Assembly: GCF_932526225.1 (NCBI RefSeq)
Contig: NC_064043.1
Coordinates: 10,211,821-10,275,820 of the forward strand
DNA length: 64,000 nt
Origin: Nematostella vectensis
Taxonomy: Eukaryota; Cnidaria; Anthozoa; Actiniaria; Edwardsiidae
Reading direction: 5' to 3'
Below the pieces are notes generated by a model. The model did no database searches and was not told the DNA's origin. It saw nothing but the letters and a program-made list of their open reading frames with translations. This document shows, in pieces, positions 47,801 to 59,540 of the stretch; within the stretch, counting starts at the first letter, position 1, and each line of letters starts with the position of its first letter. The translations under genes were made by a program, and so were the position numbers.

Positions 47801-50800
47801 CAAAGGGTCAGTAGACACATTGGAATAAACTTTACCAGGGAGACATGGGGACCGTATACACATTGGAATAAACTTTACCAGGGAGACATGGGGACCGTAT
47901 ACACATTGAAACATACTTTACAAGGGAGACATGGGATCAGTAGACACATTGGAACAAACTTTACAAGGGAGACATGGGATCAGTAGACACATTGGAACAT
48001 AATTTACAAGGGAAACATGGAATCAGAAGACAAATTGGAACATACTTTACAAGGGAAACATGGGATCAGTAGACACATTGGAACATACTTTACAAGGGAA
48101 ACATGGGGACCGTAAACACATTGAAACATACTTTACAAGGGAAACATGGGATCAGAAGACAAATTGGAGCATAGTAGTACTGTACAAGGAGGTCATGGGG
48201 TCAGTAGACATGTTGGAACATACTGTACAAGGCTGACATGGGGACAGAATCAAAGATACATTAGGACATACAGTACTGTAGGGACATATTGTACAAGATA
48301 TCCAAAGTTTAACTACAGTATTAAGTGTATACACCTATTTAAAAAAAAATTGACGATAAGAGAATGGAAAATGAAACAAAGTTTGGCCAATAATAATGTT
48401 TCCTTGTATTTAAAATTCGTTCATTTATTACAAGGACCTCGCTACAAACTTTATTTAGCCTCACTAAATGTCATTAACAGATATGAGACTTGTTTTCCCT
48501 AACCAGTGGTGTTTGGCATTCATCAGTTTCCATTTCCTTATAGTCAACCTTAATAGGTGTAAAATCTAGCATCTATGACTTTTAGGGAGCATGCCCCGAG
48601 ACTGAAAGCATTTTAAGCTTTTTCCCCTCTCCACTCTTTGGAACCCCTTAGGAGCTGCAGCCTCAGAAAGACTCACCTATCCAGGTGGTGGAAGGCTTTG
48701 CCTCCTTGATCTCCACATCTTCTCCACCAGGGCTATCTGCATAGAAGACACTAGCACCAATAGCAGCACCACCGTCACTAGTGTAGCCCCCACTTAGGTC
48801 CACGCCAGCCGCACACCAGATCTGACAAAGAATGTACATGAGATCGACTGCTGCAATATGGTCTAGATGGACTAAATCTAGATGAAAAATAAGATTCAGA
48901 TAATGCTGCAATGTTGTTCCTCCAAATGGAGTCAGAATGGAACCAAGGAAGCAAATTCTGTATACCTCCCTCATCCCTTGCCCCATATGAGCTATGGATA
49001 TGATCTAGACTGACTGAGACCCTAGGTTTTTTTGTGCTAACAGGGTTCTCATCAGAAGTCTCCTACTGTAGATGGTTAACCTCACAACAAGTAGGAAAAG
49101 GTAATACTCTTCAAATTAATGGTCACAATTTGGCTGTCTGGTGATTTAGCAGTTATTTGTTTAGGGCAGGGAGTCTTTGTTACCTTCATTCCTGGGTCAG
49201 ACAGGTTCAGTGGCCTGCAGTATACAGGCACTGGGACCGAGACAAGGCTCTTGCCCCCCTCAGCCACCTCGCTGGAGTACTTGGCAGGTAGGCTCCATCC
49301 ATATGCCTGCATCCGCCCTTCGCTCAAATCAGTGTTCAGGTAAGCCCTAACCTGCTTGTAACGCTCACGCCGCTCATTCAATCGCTGCCTATCAAAGCTG
49401 TGGCAAGTAATTATACATAGGTACAGTGGTTATATCATTTGGAACAGTGTGCATTTAAACATTGCTTATCATAAAAGCAACAGGACCTGTTAATTCAAGC
49501 TTTAAAAAATTAAGGCCAGGTAAATGCATGAGTAAAAAACATCAAAAAGAAACGGAAAGAAAAGAAAGAGAATAGAAAATAAAAGTTAAAGGAAAGAAAA
49601 TCTGATTAAACTAGTTGATTTCAGTTGAAATCAATTTGGTTATTTCAAAACTTAGTATACAGTGAGACCAAAATACTAATCTTGAAACAATGACAAATCT
49701 ACAAGAGAAAAAGGGCTTACAACACTACAAAGATGAGACATAGGTTAAGCACATGACTTACTTCTCACTTCCATAACCGCCACTCATGTTTGAGCCAGTG
49801 TTGAGGTTGGTGAGTGAGTTGTGTCGCCGGGCTGGAGGTGTGCCTTGGCCTTCACCTGAGTTATACCTAATGCTGACGGTGGAAGGGTTGGGTCTTGCTC
49901 TTGGGGTTGGCCCAAAGAGATTGCTAAAGCTGTCATAGAGTAAAAGATATTTTAAAAAAGGCTTAAACTCACTGAAGATCAGCTCCTGTAAGTCAAGCTT
50001 ATGCTAGTTTAGTACAAATGTTGTATTGTTTGGATGTCTTGTTCAGGAATACATGGGAAAATAACATAATGGGGTCAGTACTTACAATTTCCAGATTGAA
50101 GACTTTTTCTTCTGCTGCAATTCTAAATTTCGTTCTTTAGAGGCCCTAAGCATGAAAAAAGGAAACATTTAAATACTTTTGTGGAAAGATTACAGATAAT
50201 TAAAAAGAACATAGGTCAAATGTGTTTGACTGGCACACAAGATGCAAATAATGGATCCAAGGGGGGGGGGGGGGGAGAAAAAATATAATTTTATGGGAGG
50301 ATAGAATAACTTGGCAACATCAATACTAATTTTTGAAGACTTTTAAAACATTTCAGATACCCTTGTTCTTGAGCCCTTGGTTTATTACCTGATCATCTCA
50401 GTCCATCTGACAGCCTCCTGGAGCTCCATCAGCCTCTCCTTGTACTGGTTTCGCTCCATCAACACTCTTGCCATCTCTACCCTGGTAAACCGCTTCCTAT
50501 GAGCTGCTGACACACTGGCCTAAAACATGGTGATTCATATCTATGAGCATCGCTGGCCTCAGGAAACATAGTCATTAATTTCAATGAGAAAATTGTGAAA
50601 AAATGGTTTCCCTTGCACCTAATTGTGTTAAGAAGGGGCGTAGCCAGGATTTTTCCATGAGGGGGGCCCAAAGTGATTTCTCAAGAACATTTTGTTTCAT
50701 ACTGAAACGTCACGACTAAAACAAAATAGTCTTATTGGAACAAAAATACCCCCACCCCGCTGGGTATACCATTGCAAAGGGTAATCAATTAACTGAGTAT

Positions 50801-53800
50801 GCCTCACTATGGGTACTGAAAGGTGGGCATAGCCCTAGCTGCCATGGGAACAGTGTGTTGCCCTTGTTGGGCTCTAACCAACTCAATGGGCTCTTGACAA
50901 CTAATTCATAAAGCTACTGAATAAATCATCCATTATCAAAACGTTACAAAAGTGTTGTTAACAAACCTCTTTAAGAGCAACTGTTGCCTTCTCGGCTTCA
51001 TGCTTGGTCCTGATGATAAACAGTATGTCTCAGTAGATGCAAACTTTTGATCCAACTGTTAATGTTTTACTTAATCCACATTACAACCCTTTGAGACTTT
51101 GTAGAGTTTGAAACAATACACACATAAGGTATATTTTTACTGACCGTTTAAGTTCATGTTCACACTCAGTAACTCTGATATTCATGCGTTGTTTGACCTC
51201 CTGCAGGGATTTCAGCTCTTCTGTCATCACTTCCTTATCACTACATAACGTAAAATAAGTGTGTGTAAAAAGGGGGGTATAAATGGTGACATGGGACATT
51301 AGTTAAGATATGGGGCATAGTAAAAACCTGAAGCATTAGAAAGAAGGCAGGAAATTAGTTAGGCAAAGAGATATGACTAACTCAGGTGTATTAAGGCTTG
51401 ACTTGAGACAAAATCGTTTTTTGCTAATATCTCCCAAACAGAAATAGCTATGATCACCAAACTTGGCAGCTACATCATTGCTGTCGGCCCAAAGATTTTT
51501 TTATAGTATGTTGCCATGGCAACCAATTTAAGGAGACTAAAGGCTTAATTTACAATTTTTGCATTCAAGCAAAAATGGGGAATACACAACGACAACAGAG
51601 AAAGCCTTAAATGGTATATTTATAATCGTCATGAAATTCCCCACATGATGCTGTCTTTTAATCATGTCCAGTGTAGGTGGACAGCCTTAAAAGGCAGTAC
51701 GATAAGAAGCCTACTGTAAGGATTAAAAATATGCATTTACATTTGAAATCCACTATGCTTCTGTATTCCCCTATTTTCCAATGAAAAATTAAGCTTGAGC
51801 TACCTTTAATTGGTTGCCATAGTAACATAATTGTCAAAACGTTAAGATCCATTCGAATAATTAAAGTGCTTGCCAAGTTTGGTTTTATTAGCACCTTGTG
51901 TCCCCGAGATATTGATGAAAATGTGTTTTTCAACGTATAAGCCTGTAAGTCAGGCCATATATACCTGAGAAGGATGCAGGGCACAGTAAGAAGGCAAAGC
52001 CTTAGTAAGGACATAAGGGATAAGAAAGATGACGGGATGAGGCATTAAGGGGATGAGCCATTAGTAACTAAACTGAGTATAGTAAAATTTGTATTTAGTA
52101 AGGACAAAAGGCATAACAAAGAGGGTGGGGTATTAGTGAGGTAATGAGATTATTTCCAAGGAAAGTAAAGTAAGAAAGCAAAGCATTAGGGAGGGCATTG
52201 CTAGGCAAGAGAACTCACTGAATGCAATGTTCAATACTTGAAGGAAAAAGGTTTGATACTCACTTGGACAGTTCTTCTAGTCGCTTCAACAAGTCATTTT
52301 TCTGTGTCTCTAGCTTGTTCCTGACACAATCATACAGTGTTACAAAGGGCACCATAATTGGTAATCTGTCATTACCATCAAAATCACAAATGTAAAACAC
52401 AGACACTATTATCAACATCACTGGCATCATTGTTATCACAATCATGATAATTATCACCATCATCAACATCATTGTCTCAATCATTATCATCATCACCATC
52501 ATCATATAAACCATACAAAAACAACAAGTATTTCCAGTGATTCTACTTACTTCACAGTGACAAGCTCCTTATTTTCTTTCATTACATTTTCCAGCTCTCT
52601 GCCCATGGCTATAATATCTGCCCCTGTGTCCATCTGGCCAATCACATCTGGCTCCTCCGACGATAGCTCTGCAAACAATGAACTTGCTGCAACACCCTCA
52701 GGTAGATTTTCTAGATCAAGCGATACCGGTCGATTAGCACTGCTGCTGCCTTTTTCCCGCCTCGCCACCTCTGTTACAACATTGCTGCCTGAAAGTTCAG
52801 GGGTAGAGGCAAGTATTGCAGCAGCATCTTTGCTGATTCCAGTCAGTGATACATCAGATGAACCAGGGGTCAGCATATTGGCAGCTTCCCTCGCTGACAC
52901 AATCGGCAAGTTGTCCACATCAGAGATGCTGCAGGTGCTGTTGTTGACATCTAAGCCATCGACGTTTGCGCCCTGGCTTTTCTCCAGTCCTGTTGAGCTT
53001 GTGGCTGTAAGAACATAAATAAATATAATATATATAGTATAAATCTACTCACATACTATCACGAATCAAGCAATTTGATTGGCTCCCGTAATCACTATCT
53101 ATTGAGCGATAGATGGCGAGTAGCGAAAAACGGTGTTTTTTTTTGTCACAAAAACAACATGAATTATTATTAAAATCATCACTTATTCGAAGGTAGTATG
53201 TGAGTGGATTTATACTAAAAAGCGATACGCGCCTCGTCGACTATCTAAAAAACTCGTAAAAAACTCGAACTCGTAGTCTAATTAAATATATATATATACT
53301 GTATGTATGTACTAATTAGAATTTGCATTGCGCATTTGAGCTGCATTTGAGGTGCATGTGCAAGCTGTGCATGCCTGGCGTGGAACTTCTATAAAACAAA
53401 ACTAATCATAAGATTTTAGTGACATGACGGAAAAACATAACTTGACCTTTCCAATAAGCTCATTTCACATCAAGTGAGTAATATCAAACAAAAATCAAGT
53501 GTGACCTTTTTTAAATTATACAACTTTTTCTAAAGTGTCATTGAAATTTGAGCTTTTCATCCCTGGCCCATACATAGCCAAGGATGATCAAGGAAAAAAT
53601 ATCTTAAAAAGCCAAAATCTGGGTATGTGCATTTCGGAATACAAGTAACTGATGGCCATTGTAAGAAATTGTATCTTTTTTCTCCATGCGCATGTTCAGG
53701 GTTTTTCCGTCATGTCTATTTTACAGTATCTCAATACATTTCATTATTCTGGATGTCAACTACAGAAAATATATGGAAAACATCATAATATACCACCATT

Positions 53801-56800
53801 TTTCTATCCCTTGCAACAAACCCCTACACAGCAAACTCTAAGCAAGCAAAGAAGTCATCCGCCCAAAACATTTAAAATAACCAGCAGTCTAATTACCATC
53901 CTCTGTCATAGACTCATCCCTCAGAGAAAGTACATTCTTGTCACCACCATCCACAAAGGCAGGAGGAGAGGTCATGTCGGCCTCTGGACTCTTGGGTATA
54001 GAGCCAACAGGGCTGGCCGTACCCTCATCCCCTGATAACTCAGGAACAGAACTCCCTGGTGGACCAATTGGGGAGCGGATGCCAGGTGGCTGGTTCTTGA
54101 GTCTGAACAGGAAAGAAAAAGGAAAAATCTCACTTAATCTCAAACAAGCAGGAACATAACATGTATTTGGAGCAAGGTGTCATTCCTACCCCACCGCTTT
54201 CTTGCCTGGGGCTGTAGAGGTTTAGCTTACGAGGATAGTTTAAGCATGTGCAAGTACCTGTTTAGGCCTTTCTGTGGTGTCTCTGTTGATGCAATAGATC
54301 TTTTCTCTGCTCTTTCAATTCTCTCCATGTAGTGTTGCACAACCTACAACATGTCATATGCTAAAATAAGTGTATTTATAAATTATATTGGATAATATAT
54401 ACTTTGATTGTCCTAAACTAATTTACATAACATGATAAAAGGGTAGCCTGCACTTGGTGTTATCGCTGAAAACCCTCTCTTTTTGGTGATCAGCGTCATA
54501 ACCACGCGGCTTAAAATACAAGATGGCACCTGATCACCAAACTGAGCGAGTTTTCCACAATGATAACACTGATTACTGCTTGCAAGTAGGCTAATATAAG
54601 GGCTATGTGCTTGTTGTTGATATATCATAAAAGAATTATTATACTTAAAAACTCAAATCTCGTCAGATCTATTAATCTCTAAAAAGAAACACTATACCAT
54701 CTGCTCTACCCATAGAAACACACAGTGTAGATGCATTTTTATCCCACAGCCATTGTTGTTCTCTTAACCTTTCTTACTCACTACCATCAGTTTATAAATT
54801 AAAAACCTGTTCTATTTCTTTAGTGTAAAAACAACTTCAAATATTATACCTCTGAATGTCTTTGATGCAATGAGCCATACTCCCTTTTCATCTCAGATAT
54901 TCTTTCCTCCAGTCGCTCGACTGAAATTTGAATGAGTAAAGTTAAACCTTGTTAATACTACATTAATCATATAACATGACTACAAGAAGCACCCAAAGCT
55001 GATCCTGGCCGCATGAGCCTTTTTGGGTATGTTTTTTTAATAGTTTAGTTTACAAATTAATTGATTGATTTGAAAGAACAATTAAGCATGATATCAAAAA
55101 AAGCAAAGAATTCTTGGAGGAACCTTTTCATTTGACAACATTGTTGATTATGAGATGAAGGGAATAATTGACTCACTTGTCAGGGCTTTCATTAGACAAA
55201 AGATATGTATGTAACAAGAAGTCACTAGTGACTAGAAGCCATTGGTGAAAATGATTTTAGTAAGTATAAACAGGCAATAAACAATAACAGCTTAAATTAA
55301 TGATGGCAGATTTTCAGATGAATGCTCAATATTTCACTTGCACATAAGCACTGACAAAGAGTAAGAAACATCGAAATTCTGTGACATTGATCTGTTTCTA
55401 GTGCTTATTACATAATCATATTTGCTAAACTTTCATTAGATATTCAAACAATATGTACAAGATGTTGTTTTTGTACTAACCATGATCCTGGTAACTTTTT
55501 ATTCTAGCCTCAAGACCTCTGTTGTCATGTTCAAGGCTCTCTATATCTTTTTCCGCATTCCTCTTCTCTGCTTCAATCTGATCTTCAATTTCCAGATATC
55601 TCTGTTGAAAGGAGTATTAGTCAGTCTAACTTTATAGTGATTACATCTTTTAATGGTAAATCTATCCAAAGGTAAAAGAGAAAAATTGAACAAGAGTGTT
55701 ATTTGGGACAATACCTAGTCTCTACATATAGATATGGCCAGGTTTTAGGGTAGTAAGGGGGAGGGGTATGAGCAACAATTCATTGATCAAAAAAATGGTC
55801 AGTTCACATTTCAGAAACAATGTCAACTACCACCGCGCGTTATATTTTCAAGTTTAATGGAAAGATAAGAAAATACATTACACACAAAATAAATTGAACA
55901 TTTGCTTTCTTGGAAAATAAAGCATCACGACACCAGTTTTCATGGGATGACCTGTTTACTATCTTTAGTAGCTAGCAAGAAAGTAGTGGGTTCTTTTCCC
56001 AGTCAGGAGAAGGCAGCATCTGACCTCTGACCATCTGAACACCCCACCTCCCCACCTCCCCTCTACACCACCCATAACCCCCAACCCTAACTAAGTGATT
56101 GAAACTTGCCAGTTCCCTCCCTCCCTCAAATGCACCCCCTCACAACCACCCATAACCCCCAACCCTAACTAAGTGATTGAAACTTGCCAGTTCCCTACCT
56201 CCCTCAAATGCACCCCCCTCACAACCACCCATAACCCCTGCCCCTAACTAAGTGATTGAAACTTGCCAGTTCCCTCCCTCCCTCAAATGCACCCCCCTCC
56301 ACACCACCCATAACCCCCAACCCTAAGTAAATGATTGAAACTTGCCAGTTCCCTCCCTCCCTCAAATGCACCCCCTCACAACCACCCATAACCCCCAACC
56401 CTAAGTAAATGATTGAAACTTGCCAGTTCCCTCCCTCCCTCAAATGCACCCCCTCACAACCACCCATAACCCCTGCCCCTAACTAAGTGATTGAAACTTG
56501 CCAGTTCCCTCCCTCCCTCAAATGCACCCCCCTCCACACCACCCATAACCCCCAACCCTAAGTAAATGATTGAAACTTGCCAGTTCCCTCCCTCACTCAA
56601 ATGCAACCCCTCACAACCACCCATAACCCCTGCCCCTAACTAAGTGATTGAAACTTGCCAGTTCCCTACCTCCCTCATATGCACCCCCCTCACAACCACC
56701 CATAACCCCTGCCCCTAACTAAGTGATTGAAACTTGCCAGTTCCCTCCCTCCCTCAAATGCACCCCCCTCCACACCACCCATAACCCCCAACCCTAAGTA

Positions 56801-58108
56801 AATGATTGAAACTTGCCAGTTCCCTCCCTTAAATGCACCCCCTGCCCACCAAGCATAACCCCAACGCCTAATTAATAAATGATTGAAACTTGCCAGTTCC
56901 CTCCCTCCTCTCCACCCCCATAACCCCCGACCCTAAGTAAATGATTGAAAGTTGCCAGTTGCCATTTGTCACGAGATTCAACCCGGCTATACCGAATCTT
57001 AAAAAGATTCTAATGAAACACTGGCACCTTATTACGGATCAGCCTTTTACGGCTAGAATCTTTAATCAACCTATAGTCTCTTACAGAAGGGAGAAATCAC
57101 TCAAAGACTTTTTAGTCAGAGCTAGAATCCCTACAAACGTCTAAGGTATCATAGCAGTTTTATTTCCAATTGTGGCGGGTGTGGCTGTTGGCAATATTAC
57201 ACAGTAGATTATCATAAATCAAAGAGAACGACTTTTATTACAAACTACCAAATCCAAACAGACAAAAAGACCATTACATAAAAAGCTTTAAAGCACTTTA
57301 AAATTAAATTGAATGTCAAATTGAATGTCATTTTAATCTCTCTATTGTGTTACAATTGTTCTTAAATATTACTTTTTTCACGGTTTAGTAACCTTAAAAG
57401 ATATTTTGTATTTAGTTGAGAATTCCATTGGTATGAGTGCCGATAGCATGTGAAGAGGAGTGAAGCATGAAAGAGGGTAAATTCCACGAGTGAATTCCGC
57501 ATAAAAACCGGATGCAATATGGGATTGAAATAACAGGAGAGAGAAACAACGTTCTTAGGCCCACACCTTCACATCGGCCAACGATTTGCAACAAATTCGC
57601 ATTGATAATGTATCGTTCTGAATCAAAATTAATTTCAAAACGACTAAGAAAACAAATGTCTTAGTGTCTTGTCTAACCATCGAAAAAGAGCTCCAAATAA
57701 ACGGTGTAAATATTCACCTAGACAAGCCCACGTTTTGTGACGTTATAATACGATACACTATAATGTAAGGGAGTGGGATGAATTCATATTACTCACATTT
57801 TCAGCAAGCTTTCTCAACTGTTTTTCGCGTTCGTATTGCGTTATAAGTTGCTCGTTGTCGTCGCTTAAGATTTCAAGCTCGACGAGTTGCTCGTTATTAT
57901 CGCCATAGGCACTGTCCAACTGTTCCAGCACTGACACCATCAACGGCATGAGCCCTGATACAACATCTTGGTCGTATTTCTGTATCATCCGTTCAAATTC
58001 ACTGTAGATGCTATTCGCCAAGTTCGACACTCTCTCTGACATGACAGTTGTACCACCTTCTTCGCCGCTCGAATAAACGGCTTCATTTGTATCGTCGTCA
58101 ACTTCCAT
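35840..58108 (-). CDS. MAPK8IP3/SPAG9-like: JNK-interacting scaffold protein JIP3/JIP4, 22 exons
   Basis: Scaffold that links JNK-pathway kinases and vesicle cargo to kinesin-1 and dynein. Exons, 5' to 3': 58108-57797, 55601-55481, 54920-54850, 54343-54258, 54102-53897, 53004-52551, 52320-52264, 51240-51145, 51009-50967, 50519-50389, 50145-50086, 49929-49762, 49388-49184, 48821-48677, 47742-47584, 45636-45450, 45295-45215, 44834-44767, 44327-44179, 43786-43615, 43249-42981, 36178-35840. Every junction is in phase; 3579 nt give 1192 aa. The N-terminal RH1 region contains [20 protein letters not shown] and coiled coil. A JNK-docking-like RPVSLDL lies near residue 357. The RH2 region (residues 483-525) reads [20 protein letters not shown]. 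The C-terminal WD-like region has [59 protein letters not shown] and [11 protein letters not shown]. It is shorter than vertebrate JIP3/4 (~1,300 aa), mainly in linkers. Intron 21 is almost wholly minisatellite. Confidence 0.97.
36390..42980 (-). repeat. Giant splice-donor minisatellite filling JIP3/4 intron 21
   Basis: About 190 copies of a 34-bp unit over 6.6 kb. On the coding (minus) strand the unit is GTGAGTGTTTACCTTT plus ATGCCATATTGCTCAATG. The second part is the last 18 nt of exon 21 (encoding MPYCSM, conserved in the JIP family) and the first part is the start of the intron, so the array repeats the exon-intron junction with its donor. Six interspersed units are longer and contain GTGAGCTCAAGCAGCTTC, the exon sequence further upstream. 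Blocks of about 25 units (~0.85 kb) and multiples recur: identical 67-codon frames lie at 37384, 39090, 39940 and 41646, and near-identical 79-codon frames at 38200, 40756 and 42530. This indicates higher-order duplication. Only ~210 bp of the intron is not repeat. Confidence 0.97.
47775..48300. repeat. ~50-bp minisatellite in JIP3/4 intron 14
   Basis: About ten copies of a unit containing ACATTGGAACA or ACATTGGAATA, ACTTTACAAGGGAGACATGG and GATCAGTAGAC or GACCGTATAC. It ends only a few tens of bp from the exon 15 acceptor. Units near the acceptor share CCA(A/T)TGTGTAT with the sequence just before the exon, a possible but weak hint of junction origin. Confidence 0.85.
50634..50675. mobile_element. 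Fragment of the GGCGTAGCCAGG-ended MITE
   Basis: GGGGCGTAGCCAGGATTTTT followed by a G-run and CCCAAA matches the left ends of the copies at 15394 and 27093; the rest is absent or diverged. It lies in JIP3/4 intron 9. Confidence 0.5.
52380..52515. repeat. CAT/ATC-rich microsatellite
   Basis: Imperfect trinucleotide repeat (ATCATCACC, ATCATTATC types) in JIP3/4 intron 6. Its Met/Ile-rich open frame on the minus strand is an artefact. Confidence 0.8.
56040..56950. repeat. 78-79-bp minisatellite in JIP3/4 intron 1
   Basis: About eleven to twelve copies of a unit containing CCATAACCCCCAACCCTAA, GATTGAAACTTGCCAGTTCC, CTCCCTCCCTCAAATGCACC and CACCACC. Variants alternate CCCAACCCTAAGTAAAT with CTGCCCCTAACTAAGT, suggesting block duplication. 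It is remote from both exons and does not contain exon sequence. Confidence 0.9.
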
Positions 58109-59540
58109 ACTGCCTTAACCTTGAGGAACAAACTTGAGAATATCTAGGCAACTCTCAGAGAAAATCAGCCCGGAAGTTTGCAGAAATTTACATTTTCAGA
58201 GGCTAAAGTCTGTATTCAGACGCCTTCTCTTGTATTTGCCCTCTCCTTTTTGCATAGCGAGGAAGAGACTGGGCCCGAGCGTCTGAGTTAATCGCCTGGC
58301 CAATCAGATTTTATGATCAGGCAAATTTGATGAATAATTTATAATGCTGAGTGACAATTTTTTTAGCAAAGATTAAAATGACAAATTAGTACTGTCTTTT
58401 TCCACTATTTATTACTGTATCCCAATTTTGCGTTGCTTTTGGTAATCCTTGAACAACATCGTAGCAATTCATCGGAACCTTGGAAAAAATATGCTCAACA
58501 AGCTATAATACATTTATTTTACTCACGCGATGCAAATTCACCCGTGCCTACCCTCCCCTCCCCCTTTACCCCCCCCCCCCCCCACAAGTATTAAAAAAAT
58601 ACAAGATAGTTGGAAGCCCCCAAGCTAAAATTTCGATTACAAATATCAGTTAGTAAACACAAAGGAAAAATAAATCCAATAATAGACCTTCGTACACAAT
58701 GAAAATAACATTCTATTTCTTTTTTTCTCTGTTTTCAAAGGTTTAATACCTGTCAAAGAAATTCGCAAAACTTTATTTGGCTCTAAACAAGAAAAAAATA
58801 GCTGATATCAGTAATGACAAACAAATAACCGATAAATCCAGTTATCTTCTGGTAAAAAAAATAACTTAGCAAACGAAGATAATTCTGTTACGCACTTTAT
58901 TTTCTGTTGTACAAAGCTCTTTAAACCCACCAAACAAGGTCAGGGCTTTATTCAGCTCAAGAACAAATAGTTTTAACAATTTTTAAAAAAAAGCAAAACC
59001 TTTATTCAGCTAAAAAACAAATAAATGAAAAAGCAAAACCTTTTTTGCTCATTTAAATAGACAATTACTTTGATGGTGTGATCTTTAACAGCTAATTTTA
59101 AATTCAAGAAGATTGTCTGAATGTCGCGTCTCATTTGCATAAAGATGACGTATCCTAAAAAGTTTGCATCTACACTCACTCTTTGACGCAGGGATAAAAA
59201 ACCAAAAGCCTTCAAGAAACCAAAAGTTTGGCTACAGGAGGCAAGACGACGGAAAATACCATTCGCTATAGTGTCTCATTCTGTACGGGAAGCTAACTGG
59301 ATGCAAGTTTTGTCTTTTGTTACCCTTAGTTGTTACTTGGGAAGCCATTTAAGGGTGCTCAAGCAGTTAGCTGGCCTCAAACAAGTTTAGTACGCGTTCG
59401 TGATCTCAGAGGCGTCGAAGAACATTTAAGTTATTTCAGAAAAAAAAGACTAAAAGAACTAATAATCGTCGGTTACAATACTATCAAGGCACCAGTTATC
59501 TTGGTTTATTGGTGGTAGTTGCACTAAAACACGGTATAAA
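58109..59540. promoter_or_regulatory. Divergent intergenic region between the JIP3/4 and DOMON genes
   Basis: The two genes are transcribed away from each other, so this 1.4 kb should contain both promoters and 5' UTRs. I saw no clear TATA box. It contains poly-C and AT-rich tracts but no open frame with support; the 59330-59518 frame on + has no domain. Confidence 0.45.

Noticed and set aside
56040-56950. Treating the 78-bp array as another splice-junction array because units contain a GCAAGT core on the coding strand
   Set aside because: The array is 850 bp or more from exon 1 and ~440 bp from exon 2, and contains no exon sequence.
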